A stretch of DNA of 64,000 nt, taken from Bigelowiella natans CCMP2755. Taxonomy: Eukaryota > Cercozoa > Chlorarachniophyceae. Within the stretch, counting starts at the first letter, position 1; each line of letters opens with the position of its first letter. The position numbers and the translations under genes were made by a program. This document shows, piece after piece, positions 53,080 to 64,000 of this stretch. Below the pieces are notes generated by a model. It was not told the DNA's origin. It did not search any database and saw only the letters and a list, made by a program, of their open reading frames with translations. The stretch lies in the NCBI GenBank assembly GCA_000320545.1, contig ADNK01002144.1:1-64000 (forward strand), given 5' to 3'.

Positions 53080-53420
53080 GTTAATTCACGTTTAGATGAG
53101 TGCTAGCACCGCTGTAATTGGGTCCCATTATGGTGCATGATAGCTGCTATTAATGTAATGACTTGTACCACGTGTGCAAAGCGACAGATTGCCCACCGAG
53201 CAACTATTGCAGCTTATTGCATCAAGACATCTAGACATTGCACGTTGTTCCCTTTATATCATATTGTCGAGCATGCATTGTACGTCGCCATGTGTGAGTA
53301 GAAAAGTATGAACATAAATTTTAGACGAGAGCACGGCCATACGTCGATGTCGCCAATGCGCTTGCGTGGCGCTGTAATACTGAGGCCTATAATCAGTGTT
53401 AGCTCGCCAAAGTTAATTTT
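53080..53420. other. Palindrome-word island 6 (convergent spacer)
   Basis: Between the 3' end of the zinc-ribbon gene (+) and the EamA permease (-). CATG, CTAG, TGCA and CACGTG-type words recur. No gene is seen, and the plain stretch to 53580 also shows nothing. Confidence 0.6.
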
Positions 53421-53580
53421 TCTTCACGGATAAACGCTATCCTTAATCATCGGACAATAATCTCAATTTTCACTAATGAATCTTATTAGCATTCGCGCTT
53501 AACTCTTCTTTCGGAACATGCGATACGACTCATCTCATATTATGCATATCAAACTGCTAAGCGCTCCTCGAATTCTAACT

Positions 53581-55271
53581 TCATTTTGACTCCTCCACGC
53601 TGTTTGCTTGGGTGCCAATAAAGCATCCCATTAGAATAAGCAATCCACCGAAAACCTCATTGCTTGACATCGTCTCTGAGAGTAGAAGAGAGCCAAAAAT
53701 TGCCGCCCACAAAGGTTCGGTGCCTATTATGACGGAACTTTCGCTAGCTGGGACCTGGGAGTAAGGAAAGATAGAATACGTGCTTATTGACTACTGCTGG
53801 CGTGATTTAATAAACAATGCCAGCACCTCTTTCAGAGCAACATTGGTGATATAAACCGTGAGTGCCGTGGACAGTAGCCCCGTATGTAGGAGTGCAATAA
53901 GCGAATCTAAATAATCGGAGAGAGACTGCTCGATATAGAGATGATGGGTGAGAAGAGAGCATATTAACTACTTACATGGTTCTTGCAGAAAGGACAAAGC
54001 AATCGTTTCTTGTCCATTGCCATAGTGCATGCTAATTGCCCATATAAGGGATACGATTGCAGTGACCTGGACCTGATACGCCATTGTATAAGTTTGTGTG
54101 TTTACATAAATTGTGTTTTATTTGAAGTAAGTAGAGATAGATAAACAGCACCTGGATCGCAGAAAGAGCTTTTTCAGACCCTGTTGGCAATCGTCTTAGG
54201 TATTCTTCGATACGTACATATGATATTCCGAAGCTCAACGGTTGGAAGAAGCATATGAGATCGTTGATGTCCTAACAAGCATCATTTCTCAGTGCTACTA
54301 CCATATAACAACAAACGTGAATGGTTGTTTTCCCAACTTACAGGGGGGCCAAGTTGGCTTTCCGGTGAGTACTCCAGAAACGCTATTCCAAAGAGCGAAA
54401 AAAATGCAGCGCTCAGCAATTTCATGGAGATTTTCTTCCCAAACAGAATCTCGATGAGAGGCACCACGATAACCTGGACCCAGATTTTACATGTTAGTCA
54501 AAGAGGATGATTTAAGATAGCGGTATATAGGAAGGAAGAATTGCCTGCAGACTACAAATGAAAGCAGCCTTATTCGAGGAGACGCTCTGCAAAGAGATGG
54601 CTTGGGTCACATATCCGAGAGATATCCAAAGGCCTATCTCAGCGCCAGCTAACCTTACCTCCCTAAATTAACCAAATAAGAAGCATATCTGCGAACCAAT
54701 TCAGTGTTGTTTACAGTCGTCTAGGTAATAATACTTGGTAGTTTCTCGGGAGAATGGAGTAAGGGCCAGCCCAGCGATCAGGAAACGCAATAAACAAACG
54801 ATATCCGGAGTCTGAATATTGGGAAATATAATAACCCTTTTTGTCGTCATCATTATCTTCTTCTTCTTCTTCTTCTTCTTCATCATCATCATTATCATTA
54901 TCATCATCACTGAGTAGTCCTAATTAAAATGCTGCTACTAACCATGTGTCCCTGATTCAGGAGGTATTTGACGCTTGGAAAGTTCGTTCCCCACAGAAGA
55001 GCCACAAGAAGCAGCAGCCCTCTTTGTCTATAGTAGTCCCTACAATTGAAAGCAGCAGCGTGTTGTTTGCAGCAGCAGGCCAACACATTAGGATGGTGAT
55101 GACGATGATGACGGCGGTGGTTCTATAATCATATTTTTTTCTAGAGGCAAGTAGCATTAGTATCACCTTTGAGTGACACTAGTTGACTTATCGAGTTGGT
55201 CTGTTGTCACTAGGTCATCTCCAACTGTTTCCACAGAAGAGATGTTGTCACCAAACTCCGAGTTGTTTGAC

Positions 55272-55308
<37 letters not shown>

Positions 55309-55804
55309 GTGACGATTTGCTGTAAAAGACCCTAAACTTTGGTCTGCTTTGGGTAGTAAGATGAAACGACGTCACGAAGGGGGGAAATTGACTGCTCTCT
55401 TTGAAAAGTGCAGATGGTCCATATTCCGCATTGCGAGATCTTGTAGAACTTTGCAACGTAGAGGAGGAGGAGGAGGAGGAGGAGGAGGAGGAGGAACGCA
55501 TCGAGGGTTGGTGCTCCTTAAGTAGCACTTTCTTATTTAAATATGGTATACTTCCGTCTCCAATGAGAGACTGTATTTGCCCTTTTGATGCAGATACCGT
55601 GCCGTCGCGAGTCAGATCACAAGAAGGCGAAGCAGCTCTTCTCGTTCTAAAACTTGAGATTTGGCTTTTTCTGGAGAGATATCTGTAGGATGGTTTCGCT
55701 AGGAGAAGGGAAAGAGCAATCAGGTTCAAACAACATATCCGAGGAGTATATTGTCTGCAGCAGGTAGGTCCCGGTTCGCCTGCCTTTTTGCGCCAGTCGA
55801 TCAT
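53581..55804 (-). CDS. EamA/DMT-family permease, probably plastid-targeted
   Basis: Drug/metabolite transporter superfamily, ten-helix type. Exons on the minus strand: 55163-55804, about 54957-55045, about 54710-54830, about 54544-54662, about 54340-54475, about 54153-54250, about 53978-54072, 53827-53906 and 53581-53754. Helices follow the family order: LLLLVALLWGTNFPSVKYLL, CLLRFLIAGLALTP, GLWISLGYVTQAISLQSVS, KLLSAAFFSLFGIAFLEY, VTAIVSLIWAISM, LHTGLLSTALTVYITNVAL and IIGTEPLWAAIFGSLLLSET with GGLLILMGCFIGTQ. The long first exon has a hydrophobic stretch (ICCLNLIALSLLLAKPS) followed by an Arg/Ser-rich region, as expected of a signal plus transit peptide. Its poly-Ser runs are encoded by GAT and GAG microsatellites. 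Substrate not predictable. Confidence 0.85.
54858..55497. repeat. Microsatellites (CTT)n, (GAT)n and (GAG)n in the permease gene
   Basis: (CTT)n at 54858-54880 in an intron; (GAT)n at 55270-55305 and (GAG)n at 55457-55497 inside the first exon, where they encode serine runs. Confidence 0.88.
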
Positions 55805-56167
55805 GTTCCTACTCCACCTCCTTCTCCTCTTCCTCCTCCTCCTCTGCTAACATACGTAACCATGGATTATGACGATCAGCGCGGGACAGTAGAGCAATTA
55901 GGTAATATTACCGTATAAAATCGTCCTGGCACTGTTTATTATTAAAAGGGAGCCGTTTTATCCCTACGTCTAAGAACATATCGTTATTTTTTATAAGATA
56001 TCACCGAAGATCTACGCATCGTTACAGCTGGTGGCGGGTGTGTGGTAGTTACTGGTTACCAAGTAGTAACGACAAGCCAACAACACAACAAAGAGGAGGA
56101 GGACGAGAAGGAGGCGGAGAGCAGAGGACGAAGAAGAAGAAGAAGCCAGAAAGAAGCTGTTGCCGCT
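55805..56167. promoter_or_regulatory. Divergent intergenic region, EamA (-) / ankyrin-EF-hand (+)
   Basis: About 360 bases between start codons. Near 56045-56078 there is an imperfect inverted arrangement of GTTACTGGTTACC and GTAGTAACG. Similar words occur in the divergent regions at 46955-47110 and near 12020. Confidence 0.5.
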
Positions 56168-58910
56168 ATGGAAACTATCCTCGCACGCGCTGCTAAGTAA
56201 TTGCTGTTAAAAGGTAAATGAAAACCCTGTTCGCAACCGTCTGTCGGTAAACTAGATACGCTCACTTTGTGTGAATCTACAATCTTCTATTTAGTTTTTG
56301 TTCAAAGGTATCTTCGAAGAAAGCGAGTCAAAGAATGACTTTCCGGTAAGAATAGATCTTCAAAGTTTTAGCAATACAAGGATGGATTATAATCTCAATA
56401 CTATTAAGGTACTTCGTCGCTGTTGTTACGGCGGGGAAAGAAAACCATGTAAAGATCAGCGGAAAAGTTACGAAAGGGAAGCTGGAAAATGGTATGGACG
56501 TCCGGTTTGACCCCTCGGGTGCCCAAGGAGAAGTATTGAAACTGGAGCTCAAAGGAAAAGAGGTGGAAACTTTGTTTTCAGGTAAAAATATAATGATATC
56601 TGAATCGTGGAGTGTGGGAATAAATAGGTTCAGTCTGTCCAGGGAGGCAAGTTGGCAGATGTGTATCTTTTGATACGAAATCGTCATTCCCCTGAAGATG
56701 GGGACACAATGCTTGGTATTGAAGACTCGGGAGAAGTAAATACTGCCTCATTCGAGCGACTTGATGCTCAGAAGCCTCAATTTGGCAGAATGAAAACATT
56801 AAAACGGAAGGATTATGGGCAAAATGCACTTCATTTTTTCAAAGGCGATGGTGATCCTCCTAAATTTCCTCCAGAGGTTGAGGATATGTTTCGTTCTTGC
56901 GAAGATAATAATGATATTGAGATGCTTAACATCGTTACTGATCTGAAATATGACATTAATCAACCGCATCCCTTGGAATTAGAAACTTTGTGTCATGTTG
57001 CAGCACGCAATAATCACCTTGAGCTTCTCAAAATTCTCATCGATTTCAAAGCGGACGTAAATGTAGGGGACTCTGGAGGAGATACTGTGCTTATGCATTT
57101 TATAAAATGCTGTGATACAATCTACACCTCGAGCGAAGGTGAAATTCTGGATGCGTTGATAGAAGCCAAAGCTGATGTAAACTCACCCTCCAAGAAAGAT
57201 TTTAGTCGCACCCCGCTTATAACCTGTATTCTCAAAGACCAATTCGAGCTTGCTGAGTACTTGATTAAGAAAAATGCAGATGTTTCTATAGAATCGAAAC
57301 TATCTGAAAATGCACTGACTCTCGGAATTGAAAATGCTCCTTTGGAGATAATTAAGCAAGTGCTAAATAACTGGCCGTCACCCACTCACTACCTTAAGAT
57401 ATGCGAAGACGTCTTAGAAATAGCTGATACCCTTAACAGACCGGATGTGGTCAAACAACTGAAGGGATCCAAGATGATGGCAATGAGCAAAAAGATTGAA
57501 GAAAAGCAAATAAACGATGAAACTAAAAACATTCTCGGCGAACTGCAAGCTCATATGACCATCATTCAATACCAAAAAGCCAGGAAAAGGGATGGGCCAC
57601 TCGTAAGCAGAGAACTTGAAAAAAAAATGGAGAAAGCCAAGGATTTCCTCGCTCATAATAAAAAACATCGTGTGGAGATACAAGATAGCGACGCAATCAA
57701 TCAAGTAGAACTTGATGTTCAACAACTCAGACGTGCATTTATCAAAGCTGACAAAGATGGAGATGGTATGATGACAAGAGAGGAAACAATCAATATGCTA
57801 AAGCTATGTGGAATGAAAGAGAAGGAGGCGAAGAGAAATGTTGAAGATTTCTTCCGAATTGCAGATGCTGACAATTCCGGAACCATTTCTTGGGAAGAGT
57901 TCGTGGAAGAATATGTTCGGATGCAGCTTGCCAAAGCAATCAATGACGTTCATGGATACTTCCATTCTGTAGATAAAAATGGCGATGGAGAGATAGATAG
58001 AGGTGAATTCATGGAATGTTTGGTTCACATGTTCGGAAGCGTAGAAGCAGAGAGGCAGTTCGAACACCTATTCAATTCCATAGATCAGAATGGAGACGGT
58101 AAGATAGAGCTTCATGAACTGAAAGATTGGTACAAAATTCGTGCAAGGGAAATAGTCAGATCACGCATGGTTAAGAAAATGATGAAGAAAGCTGGGAAAG
58201 CTAAAGTATGTAAAATAGAACTGAAAGCTACCTACCTACAGCTTCATAAAGCTTGTGAATACGGAAATCTTCAGATGATTAAACGATGCATTCTTAAATT
58301 GAAAAAAGCTGGACCGAAATCATTGAAAAAATATCTAAATAAAAAGGATGAAAATAAGAATCCTTTGATTTTTCTCACATTGTGGAAAGAGCACCATGGA
58401 TGTATGGAGGCGTTGCTGGATGCAAAGGCAGACATCAATGCGAAAAACGGCAGAGGAAATACCATTTTACATAGCGCTTGTTCGAAGAAGGACTACCGCG
58501 TAATCGAGATGTTGATAATGAACGGTGCTAAAGAGAACATCAGAAATAAGAAAAATCAATTGTGTCACGAGGTACTCCATCCCTCTGGAGAAGTGAGGCT
58601 CCAGAAATCTTTCATTGCGAAGATTGTTAAAAAGCGAAACAATGGCGAAAAGCTGCAAGAAAAATTAGACCTTATGCCCGACAACATGCAGAAACAATAT
58701 AAATTAATTTTTGATTACATTGACGAGGATAAAAGTGGTACCATATCCCAAAAGGAATTACTAGCTTATTCAGACGGTACTTCAGTTCTCAAAGATTTTT
58801 TTGTTGGTTCCAATGATGAAATTACATGGGAGACATTTCGTGATAGCATTTGGGCCCATATCGAAAGAAAGGCTCATCACAGAAAGATGAAATTGGAACG
58901 TAAACAGTGA
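56168..58910 (+). CDS. Ankyrin-repeat protein with a central calmodulin-like EF-hand module
   Basis: Exons 56168-56196, 56295-56345, 56409-56581 and 56647-58910 give 838 residues, phases closing. The N-terminal 130 residues (YFVAVVTAGKENHVKISGK, DVRFDPSGAQGEVLKLEL, ADVYLLIRN) look like a beta-rich domain I cannot name. Ankyrin repeats follow (LCHVAARNNHLELLKILI, TPLITCILKDQFELAEYL). Four EF-hand loops come next: DKDGDGMMTREE, DADNSGTISWEE, DKNGDGEIDRGE and DQNGDGKIELHE, calmodulin-like in number and spacing. A second ankyrin block (HKACEYGNLQMIKRCI, GNTILHSACSKKDYRVIEML) and a fifth EF loop (DEDKSGTISQKE) end the protein. All loops keep the acidic positions 1, 3 and 12, so calcium binding is likely. 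Probably a calcium-responsive scaffold. The long intronless last exon is GC-poor and free of microsatellites. Confidence 0.93.
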
Positions 58911-58959
58911 GACCACAAACGTTTTACAATTGCATTCTTCGGTTTTGCATTATAAAATA

Positions 58960-59340
58960 TTTGGGCACGTGGAAATGTCAGTTATCATCATGGGTCGGGA
59001 TTCAAAGCCACATGCGATGTACATGAACATGGTCAATAAGTACGTAGGAGAGCAAGCTATCGCAGCAAGAGCGAAAACAATGCAAGGGCGTAGCGAGCCG
59101 TGCACGCAGGTCAACGCACATGCGCAGATATGAGATGAATGTAATAAATATTGATTAAATCTTTTCAATGGTCATCCTGATGTAGCTGTGCAAAGCAGCA
59201 GATATATCGACCACACCAGCAGCACATGCGACGACACCGTCTGTAGTCACATGTTGACATTGCGTGTGTCGCTCTAGTCAGCACATCGTATCGCACACAC
59301 TACGTATTAATTTGCAGTAGACGACGCCGCTGGACACGAG
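58960..59340. other. Palindrome-word island 7 (convergent spacer)
   Basis: Between the ankyrin-EF-hand gene (+) and a small membrane-protein gene (-). It has GTGCAC, CATGCG, CATG and TGCA words, though fewer CTAG than other islands. The stretch 59138-59195 is near-duplicated in island 5. The region 59340-59638 is probably untranslated; a minus-strand open stretch there is not convincing. Confidence 0.6.
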
Positions 59341-59638
59341 AGTGCGAGTGGAAATTGAAAGGTTTCATAATTTACTGATTCAATCGACATTCCATCTACG
59401 AAGCCATTCATGTGTGCATGATGATGACGTAGAAATGAACAATGGTTGACGCTAGGAACACTGTAAAACCGTACATCTGAACCACTAGCAGCTAGGCAAT
59501 GATTTGGCCTGTTCGGACTACAATTGAACAACGACCAGTGATGCTTATCCTCATTATTTATGATGGGAGAACACAATCCGAACCGAATTGAAATATGACT
59601 GCGTGAGAATGTGTCAAACGCATGGTGGCACGTGTTGA

Positions 59639-60381
59639 TCATTCCGTCTTGTCCTTGCTCTGTGCTGGCAACATCATGAGGATCACTGCAGATAATAGTT
59701 CGAAACCTGAAAATGTACACATTGACTTATTGCAATTTTCTACTGAGTGACTGATAACGTTACCTCCTGCTAATGCAATGGGTAATTTAACAACCCCGAC
59801 GTGAAAATTTGCCATGAGAATCAAACCGACGCAAACTTTAGCAGCTGAGAACATCCATCTCGGCCTTTGGACGAGAAGAAGTCCAAGTGCGAGCACAAAC
59901 TGGTAGGGAGGAAAAGTCGGAGAAATCGGTTAGGGTCGCGCTCGGATAAAAATGAAATATGTTTGCATGGGGAATTAGTGAGAGATTGTCATGATAAAGA
60001 TGGTTGAAATTGAAAAGAACAATCACAGATACCTGGAGAGACCAAAACATAGTAGCCCACATTCGTGCTATCTCGCAGTTTTTTTGGCATTCCTATGGCA
60101 TACCAGAGGGTCAGGATAGATAGCAAGGCTCATATTCACCATACCTCGCTTCGTTTCGCGACAAAATGATGTGCCATCGGAGATGGCTTGTTAATTAAAA
60201 CCTTCACGAAGTTTAAAGGTGCTGAATTACACACCATCGATCAAACTCTTTTTATACGATCACATGAAATATTGAGCTGTGCGATAGATATTCTCATGAG
60301 AAAATGAAGTTTGTGAGGAATGGTGCTTGGATTACCCAATATTAGCCATGGAAAAGCGAGGACGACTTCAATGAAACCCAT
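59639..60381 (-). CDS. Small multi-pass membrane protein (partial model)
   Basis: Minus-strand gene of short exons. The best start is ATG 60381 (MGFIEVVLAFPWLIL). An exon at 60033-60092 can be read as IARMWATMFWSLQ. It joins in phase to VLALGLLLVQRPRWMFSAA and VCVGLILMANFHVGVVKLP (to about 59765), then to FELLSAVILMMLPAQSKDK with TGA at 59639. About four hydrophobic helices and a charged C-terminus, total about 130 residues. The first junction does not phase with the second exon in that frame, so an exon may be missing. Family not recognised. Confidence 0.5.
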
Positions 60382-60718
60382 TCTTTGGACTTTTGTGTGG
60401 GGGGGGTACGCCTGGACGTGAACGAGTTTTCCAAGGCTGAACACCGCTAATCGCAATTTCAGAAAAATAATAAACCTGGATACATCGAAATTAGAATTTG
60501 AATAAATGAAAGTATGACGTTGTTCTTTATGTTCTTTTAATTTATATTAATTAAACATGATCTTAGATATATCTTTACCTAATATCTTTCTAAATCGGCG
60601 GCCACTGTGACATTGTTTCCGATTCTCTCACTGTAGAGGAGGGCCAGAAGAGAATTGTGTCGATTGGTGAGTTGATACGTGATCAGCGAGCTGCTCTCTG
60701 AGCACCATCGGATTCATC
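60382..60718. promoter_or_regulatory. Divergent intergenic region, small membrane protein (-) / unknown (+)
   Basis: About 340 bases between start codons, AT-rich in the middle (60500-60590), without palindromic-word enrichment. Confidence 0.45.
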
Positions 60719-61673
60719 ATGTCAAAAGATAAGGTGCTTACTAAAAGTAGCAAAGAGTTGAACGACTATGAGTCTATGTTTAACATTTGCCATCCAGACT
60801 AAAATAGAGTTGCAACTCCCGGAATGTGCCGTAAGTTGGCTCAAGAAGAAGGTTTGTGATTGCAAGAAGGTTTTCGTTGAAAAGAATTATAGGATGTGCT
60901 TCAAATTTTCCAGGCGCAAAGTAACTCTCTTAGCGATGAGAGTAAAGCGTTGCGTTGCTGCATCAATTACGCTGCCCAGGTCGAGCTTTGTTATCGAAAT
61001 TACCTCCGGAATTTAAAATAGTATTTTCTTTGATGAAAAGGAAGCCTCTGACGAAGTGCTCTTTTCCAAGGGGAGGTGGAAGAGGAATCATTCTTGGACT
61101 TCTCATAAATTGATACAGCTGTGTGCCTTAGTTTGGCGGACCTGAAGGACCAAAAAAACCTTGTGGAAGTGACGTATAAACTTGCCAAAAGTCAAAGTGA
61201 CTGGGTTGAGGTAGGGAAGATGCACGTAAGATAAACCCTCATAACTTCCATGATGGTTGTATTTTGTTCTCACAAGAAAAAATCGACCGACTTCAACATT
61301 AAAGCTTCGACAATCACGATGGCAGTACTGGATGCGTGCATGAAGCAGACAAATGGTTGGGACTAAGACAAAAGTGTGCAAGAAATCCTAACCTTTCATC
61401 TTGCTTTTAGATTCGGTTTTTAAAATCGTCCGCTGCAAAACGAACACAACCTTGACTCCAGCGCCAAGGCTGAAGGAGGTAACAGAAAATGATTCCCACC
61501 ATATTGTAGGACACGGTTTTTTGGTTCATGCCCGTGTTGTGTGTGCGCATTTGCACTACATGATTGCACAGAAACTTTGCGTCGGTGGCTTGAAAGCACA
61601 AGCTGAAATGAACGCAAAGGATGTGGGAAAAGACAATGAGCACAAGGAAAATTGCATGTGCCAAAGCAATTAA
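60719..61673 (+). CDS. Unknown Cys-rich protein, compact multi-exon gene
   Basis: The ATG at 60719 begins MSKDKVLTKSSKELNDYE. Small exons with GT-AG borders then read TKIELQLPECAVSWLKKK, AQSNSLSDESKALRCCINYA, IFFDEKEASDEVLFSKGRWK, TAVCLSLADLKDQKNLVEV, KASTITMAVLDACMKQTN and DSVFKIVRCKTNTTLTP. The terminal exon reads GHGFLVHARVVCAHLHYMIA and KENCMCQSN, with TAA ending at 61673. The protein would be about 230-260 residues, soluble, with scattered cysteines. I recognise no family. Some exon joins were judged by content rather than verified by phase. Confidence 0.55.
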
Positions 61674-61689
61674 GTGAATGACGAAACAT

Positions 61690-62420
61690 GAACTAGGTGA
61701 ACGACGACGGAGTCTTCGCAACAGCTAGACAGGTGGAGGACAATGTTTGTGCTGCCTGCGCCATGCTGCAATGTAGCCCTGCATCTGCGTTCGTGGCTTT
61801 CAAATGCAAGTTGAAAGTGGAATCCACCCATGCGGACAAGCTAGCAAGCATGCACGTCTAGCACTAGAGCGTGTTGCTGTGCACATTGTCGCACCGCCAG
61901 CGCAGCTGCGTGATTCACTAGTTCACTTCATGAACGATCATGGCATCACACAGGAGATGTCGATCGATGACGCTAGATCGGAACCAGGGAACATGCATCA
62001 CACCGCAAGCACTGCAGCACTGCAGCAGCTAGCTTGCTAGCTTGCTCGATCGCAACGTGCCGCCAGCTCATCGTGCGCAGCACTGGAGCAGTTTGTGAAA
62101 ACCAACCACGCTCCACCTTGTGCTTGAGCAAAGGTCTGAAGTCGGCTTGCGACACGCACACGTCGATCAGGCTGTGCAGAAAAAGTCTTGCCTGGTCGTG
62201 TGTGACAAAAGTGACGCACGAACATGCGCGATGCGACAGTGACAGAGCAGTGGAGCTGGCGATGTCGAGCCTCATCGCTTGGTGCCTGGCACACGGTGAC
62301 GTCGCAGCAAACACAACGTGGAAGTGAGCAGCAACCGTGTCGCCACAACCGCGTGGGCGTTCCAGCATTGCTGATTGATTGCTCATGCACGTCACAGACA
62401 AACAAACAATGAGCAAGTCA
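61690..62420. other. Palindrome-word island 8
   Basis: Follows the 3' end of the Cys-rich gene (+). Contains CTAG, TGCA, CATG and GCTAGC words, for example around 62025-62045, with higher GC than the genes. A 163-codon minus-strand open frame (61973-62464) and overlapping plus frames are present but look like by-products of GC-rich non-coding text. Confidence 0.6.
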
Positions 62421-62810
62421 AGAAGCGCGCCTTCCAGCCTTCGTCCTGCTGAACGTGGGTGCACGAATGATCGAACCTGAACTGCTTCCAGTCGTGCAGT
62501 GTGGCCAAAACATCAATGCACGAACGATGATGCTCAGGCTCTTCTTCTGCTGTGCCTTCTCACCAACGTGCTGTCCTTCAGGGACACTGCATGGTTTCCC
62601 ACGCGCATGGTGCACATCAAGAGAGTCACTCGAGTTTTCGTGGAGATGCAGTCAAAAGGATCATCCGAACAATGACAGCCATCACGGCGGGGTTCTGAAC
62701 ATGATGAGAGATTCTCAACTTCTCAACTACCCTTCATTGCAAAGAGACGCATGCCTGTACCGACCTGCTGTCTGTTCACCACTTTCAACCTCTTGAGCTC
62801 GGCCACTTTG
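62420..62810. other. Unassigned coding-like segment with mixed frames
   Basis: On the plus strand one frame reads LLLCLLTNVLSFRDTAWFPT then RVTRVFVEMQSKGSSEQ before a stop, while another frame is open from 62455 to 62796. Neither has a convincing start or splice border. It may be a decayed gene or chance. Confidence 0.25.
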
Positions 62811-62813
62811 AAC

Positions 62814-62950
62814 TCAACATTGCTTAAATCCTCTCACAAATGCTTGAAATCCCCAGTTCCTTCGTTGATATTTGAGGGGTATCTTCATTAGAGTCAAAGA
62901 AAAGCAAGCACGATGAGCTTCTTCGAAGAGCTTCTTTTTAGGTGATTTCA
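62814..62950 (-). CDS. Candidate terminal exon of a minus-strand gene
   Basis: On the minus strand a TTAG acceptor at about 62951 is followed by an open stretch of about 45 codons (EILKSPKKKLFEEAHRACFS, then LKYQRRNWGFQAFVRGF) ending in TGA at 62814. Upstream minus-strand codons at 62995-63238 could supply an earlier exon, but the phase does not join simply. A minus-strand gene here is also what the alternating gene order predicts. No family recognised. Confidence 0.3.
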
Positions 62951-63292
62951 GGATTTCCTAATTTCCTTCAGGGAGGGCTCAAGTGTGCTCACAACATCAC
63001 CTTTTTTTAAAGCTCTAAATTTCACAAAAATCCGATCGCATGCACAAAATTTCCACGAAATTAGGGTCTGTTTGATGAAAAAATGTCGGGAGAGTCGGCA
63101 ACGGGGCAGTGGGGAGAAGCTGAGATATGATTTGATGTGATGAAAAGCCGTGAAGAGCTTATTCTTCTTCGTTCTCCATTGCGAAGTAAGAAGAAAGGGG
63201 ACGGTAGCAACACACCTTCCGCAACAACCATTTGTCAACGTTCAAGGTTGCAAGGCCCGCACTCCCACACCGACGTAAGCACTCTAGATACA

Positions 63293-64000
63293 ATGTCAAC
63301 CTGTTTCTATGCATCTACTGCCGCTGGGGCTCAGTCACTCGATCTGAGGGTGTGCGGTAGCTCCCTCACTACAACTGCGGAAGGAGCGACAGAAACCTTG
63401 GCGACCTTATCGGAGCTCGACGCCCTTATAACCGTGACCGACATACTGTGGATCCTCGTATGCGGGATTCTCGTCTTCTGTAAGTCCGGACTATTTTTGA
63501 TGTTAGCATAGGGATTTGATCACAAAAAAGGAAATTTTAGTTGTGTTCACAAGCTTTATCCCCTCCCCCCCCCTCATTCTTTCTCCTGCACCGAATAATA
63601 TAGGGATGCAAGCAGGGTTTGCTATGCTAGAGTCTGGGTCTGTGAGAAGAAAGAATACAAACAACATCCTGTTTAAGAACTTGATGGATGCTTCGATTGG
63701 TGCCATCTGCTTCTGGCTTCTTGGATATTCCTTCGCATTTGGTAATGCAAAATACATTTACCAGGATGTTGGAAGAGACAATCGATTCATTGGTGCCGGA
63801 AATTGGGCTCTCCAGAACTTTAACAATGACTTCGATTACCATTCCTTCTTTTTCCAATGGGCCTTCGCTGGAGCAGCTGCAACCATTGTTTCAGGAGCCG
63901 TTGCAGAGCGATGCCGGTTAGAGGCATATTTCGTGTACACTGTTGTTTTAACAACTTTCATCTATCCCATTGTCGTCCACTGGGTATGGTCATCTACCGG
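63293..64000 (+). CDS. Ammonium transporter, AMT type (5' part, cut by window end)
   Basis: Channel-like ammonium transporter of the plasma membrane. Exon 1 is 63293-63479 and exon 2 starts at 63604 and runs off the window. Exon 1 gives ALITVTDILWILVCGILVFC, the first membrane helix; the junction completes the Trp of WMQAGFAMLESGSVRRKNT, an AMT signature. Then come NILFKNLMDASIGAICFW, GYSFAFG, FFFQWAFAGAAATIVSGAVA and ERCRLEAYFVYTVVLTTFIY with PIVVHWVWSS. The Trp in FFQWAFA and the FAGAAATIVSGAVAER block are typical of AMT1 proteins. An in-frame upstream extension from 63140 exists, but the ATG at 63293 fits the usual extracellular N-terminal length better. Confidence 0.93.

Noticed and set aside
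61973-62464. 163-codon minus-strand open frame
   Set aside because: It lies in a palindrome-rich, GC-richer island where all frames are open by composition; it has no domain, splice signal or recognisable motif.

Overview
This is nuclear DNA from a eukaryote. Nearly every gene is broken by GT-AG introns, the products are eukaryotic (myosin, LSD1-type histone demethylase, DDX60-type RNA helicase), and there are no operons or ribosome binding sites. It looks like a unicellular protist. Two proteins, a methionine aminopeptidase and an EamA permease, appear to start with a hydrophobic signal followed by a basic Ser/Thr/Arg-rich stretch. That is the presequence expected for a complex (secondary) plastid, so an alga such as a chlorarachniophyte is possible. 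The sequence alone does not prove the lineage.

Layout, left to right, with strand: EF-hand membrane protein (-); organellar methionine aminopeptidase (+); UNC93-like permease (-); acetyl-CoA acetyltransferase (+); GYF/WW/MyTH4 myosin (-); unknown protein in a compact 10-or-more-exon gene (+); leucine-rich-repeat protein (-); LSD1-type amine oxidase (+); GAF-domain protein (-); DDX60-type helicase (+); multi-pass membrane protein (-); long repeat-laden gene with a zinc-ribbon tail (+); EamA/DMT permease (-); ankyrin/EF-hand protein (+); small membrane protein (-); unknown Cys-rich protein (+); a poorly resolved stretch with a candidate minus-strand exon; ammonium transporter (+, cut by the window end). 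Reading frames close exactly across all proposed introns for the thiolase, myosin, LSD1, GAF protein, DDX60 and ankyrin/EF-hand genes.

Two large-scale patterns stand out. First, gene orientation alternates strictly for at least 16 consecutive genes, so every gene is divergent from one neighbour and convergent with the other. Second, every convergent (3'-3') spacer, and none of the divergent ones, is packed with short palindromic words (CTAG, CATG, TGCA, GCATGC, TAGCTA). Comparison of near-duplicate stretches suggests these words behave like micro-insertions. This is the best candidate here for an undescribed genome-scale system.

Introns come in two styles. At about 1-16 kb and 47-56 kb they are large and full of microsatellites. 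At about 17-46 kb and 56-64 kb they are mostly short (about 45-140 bases) and plain. I recognise no tRNA, rRNA, CRISPR array or classical transposon.
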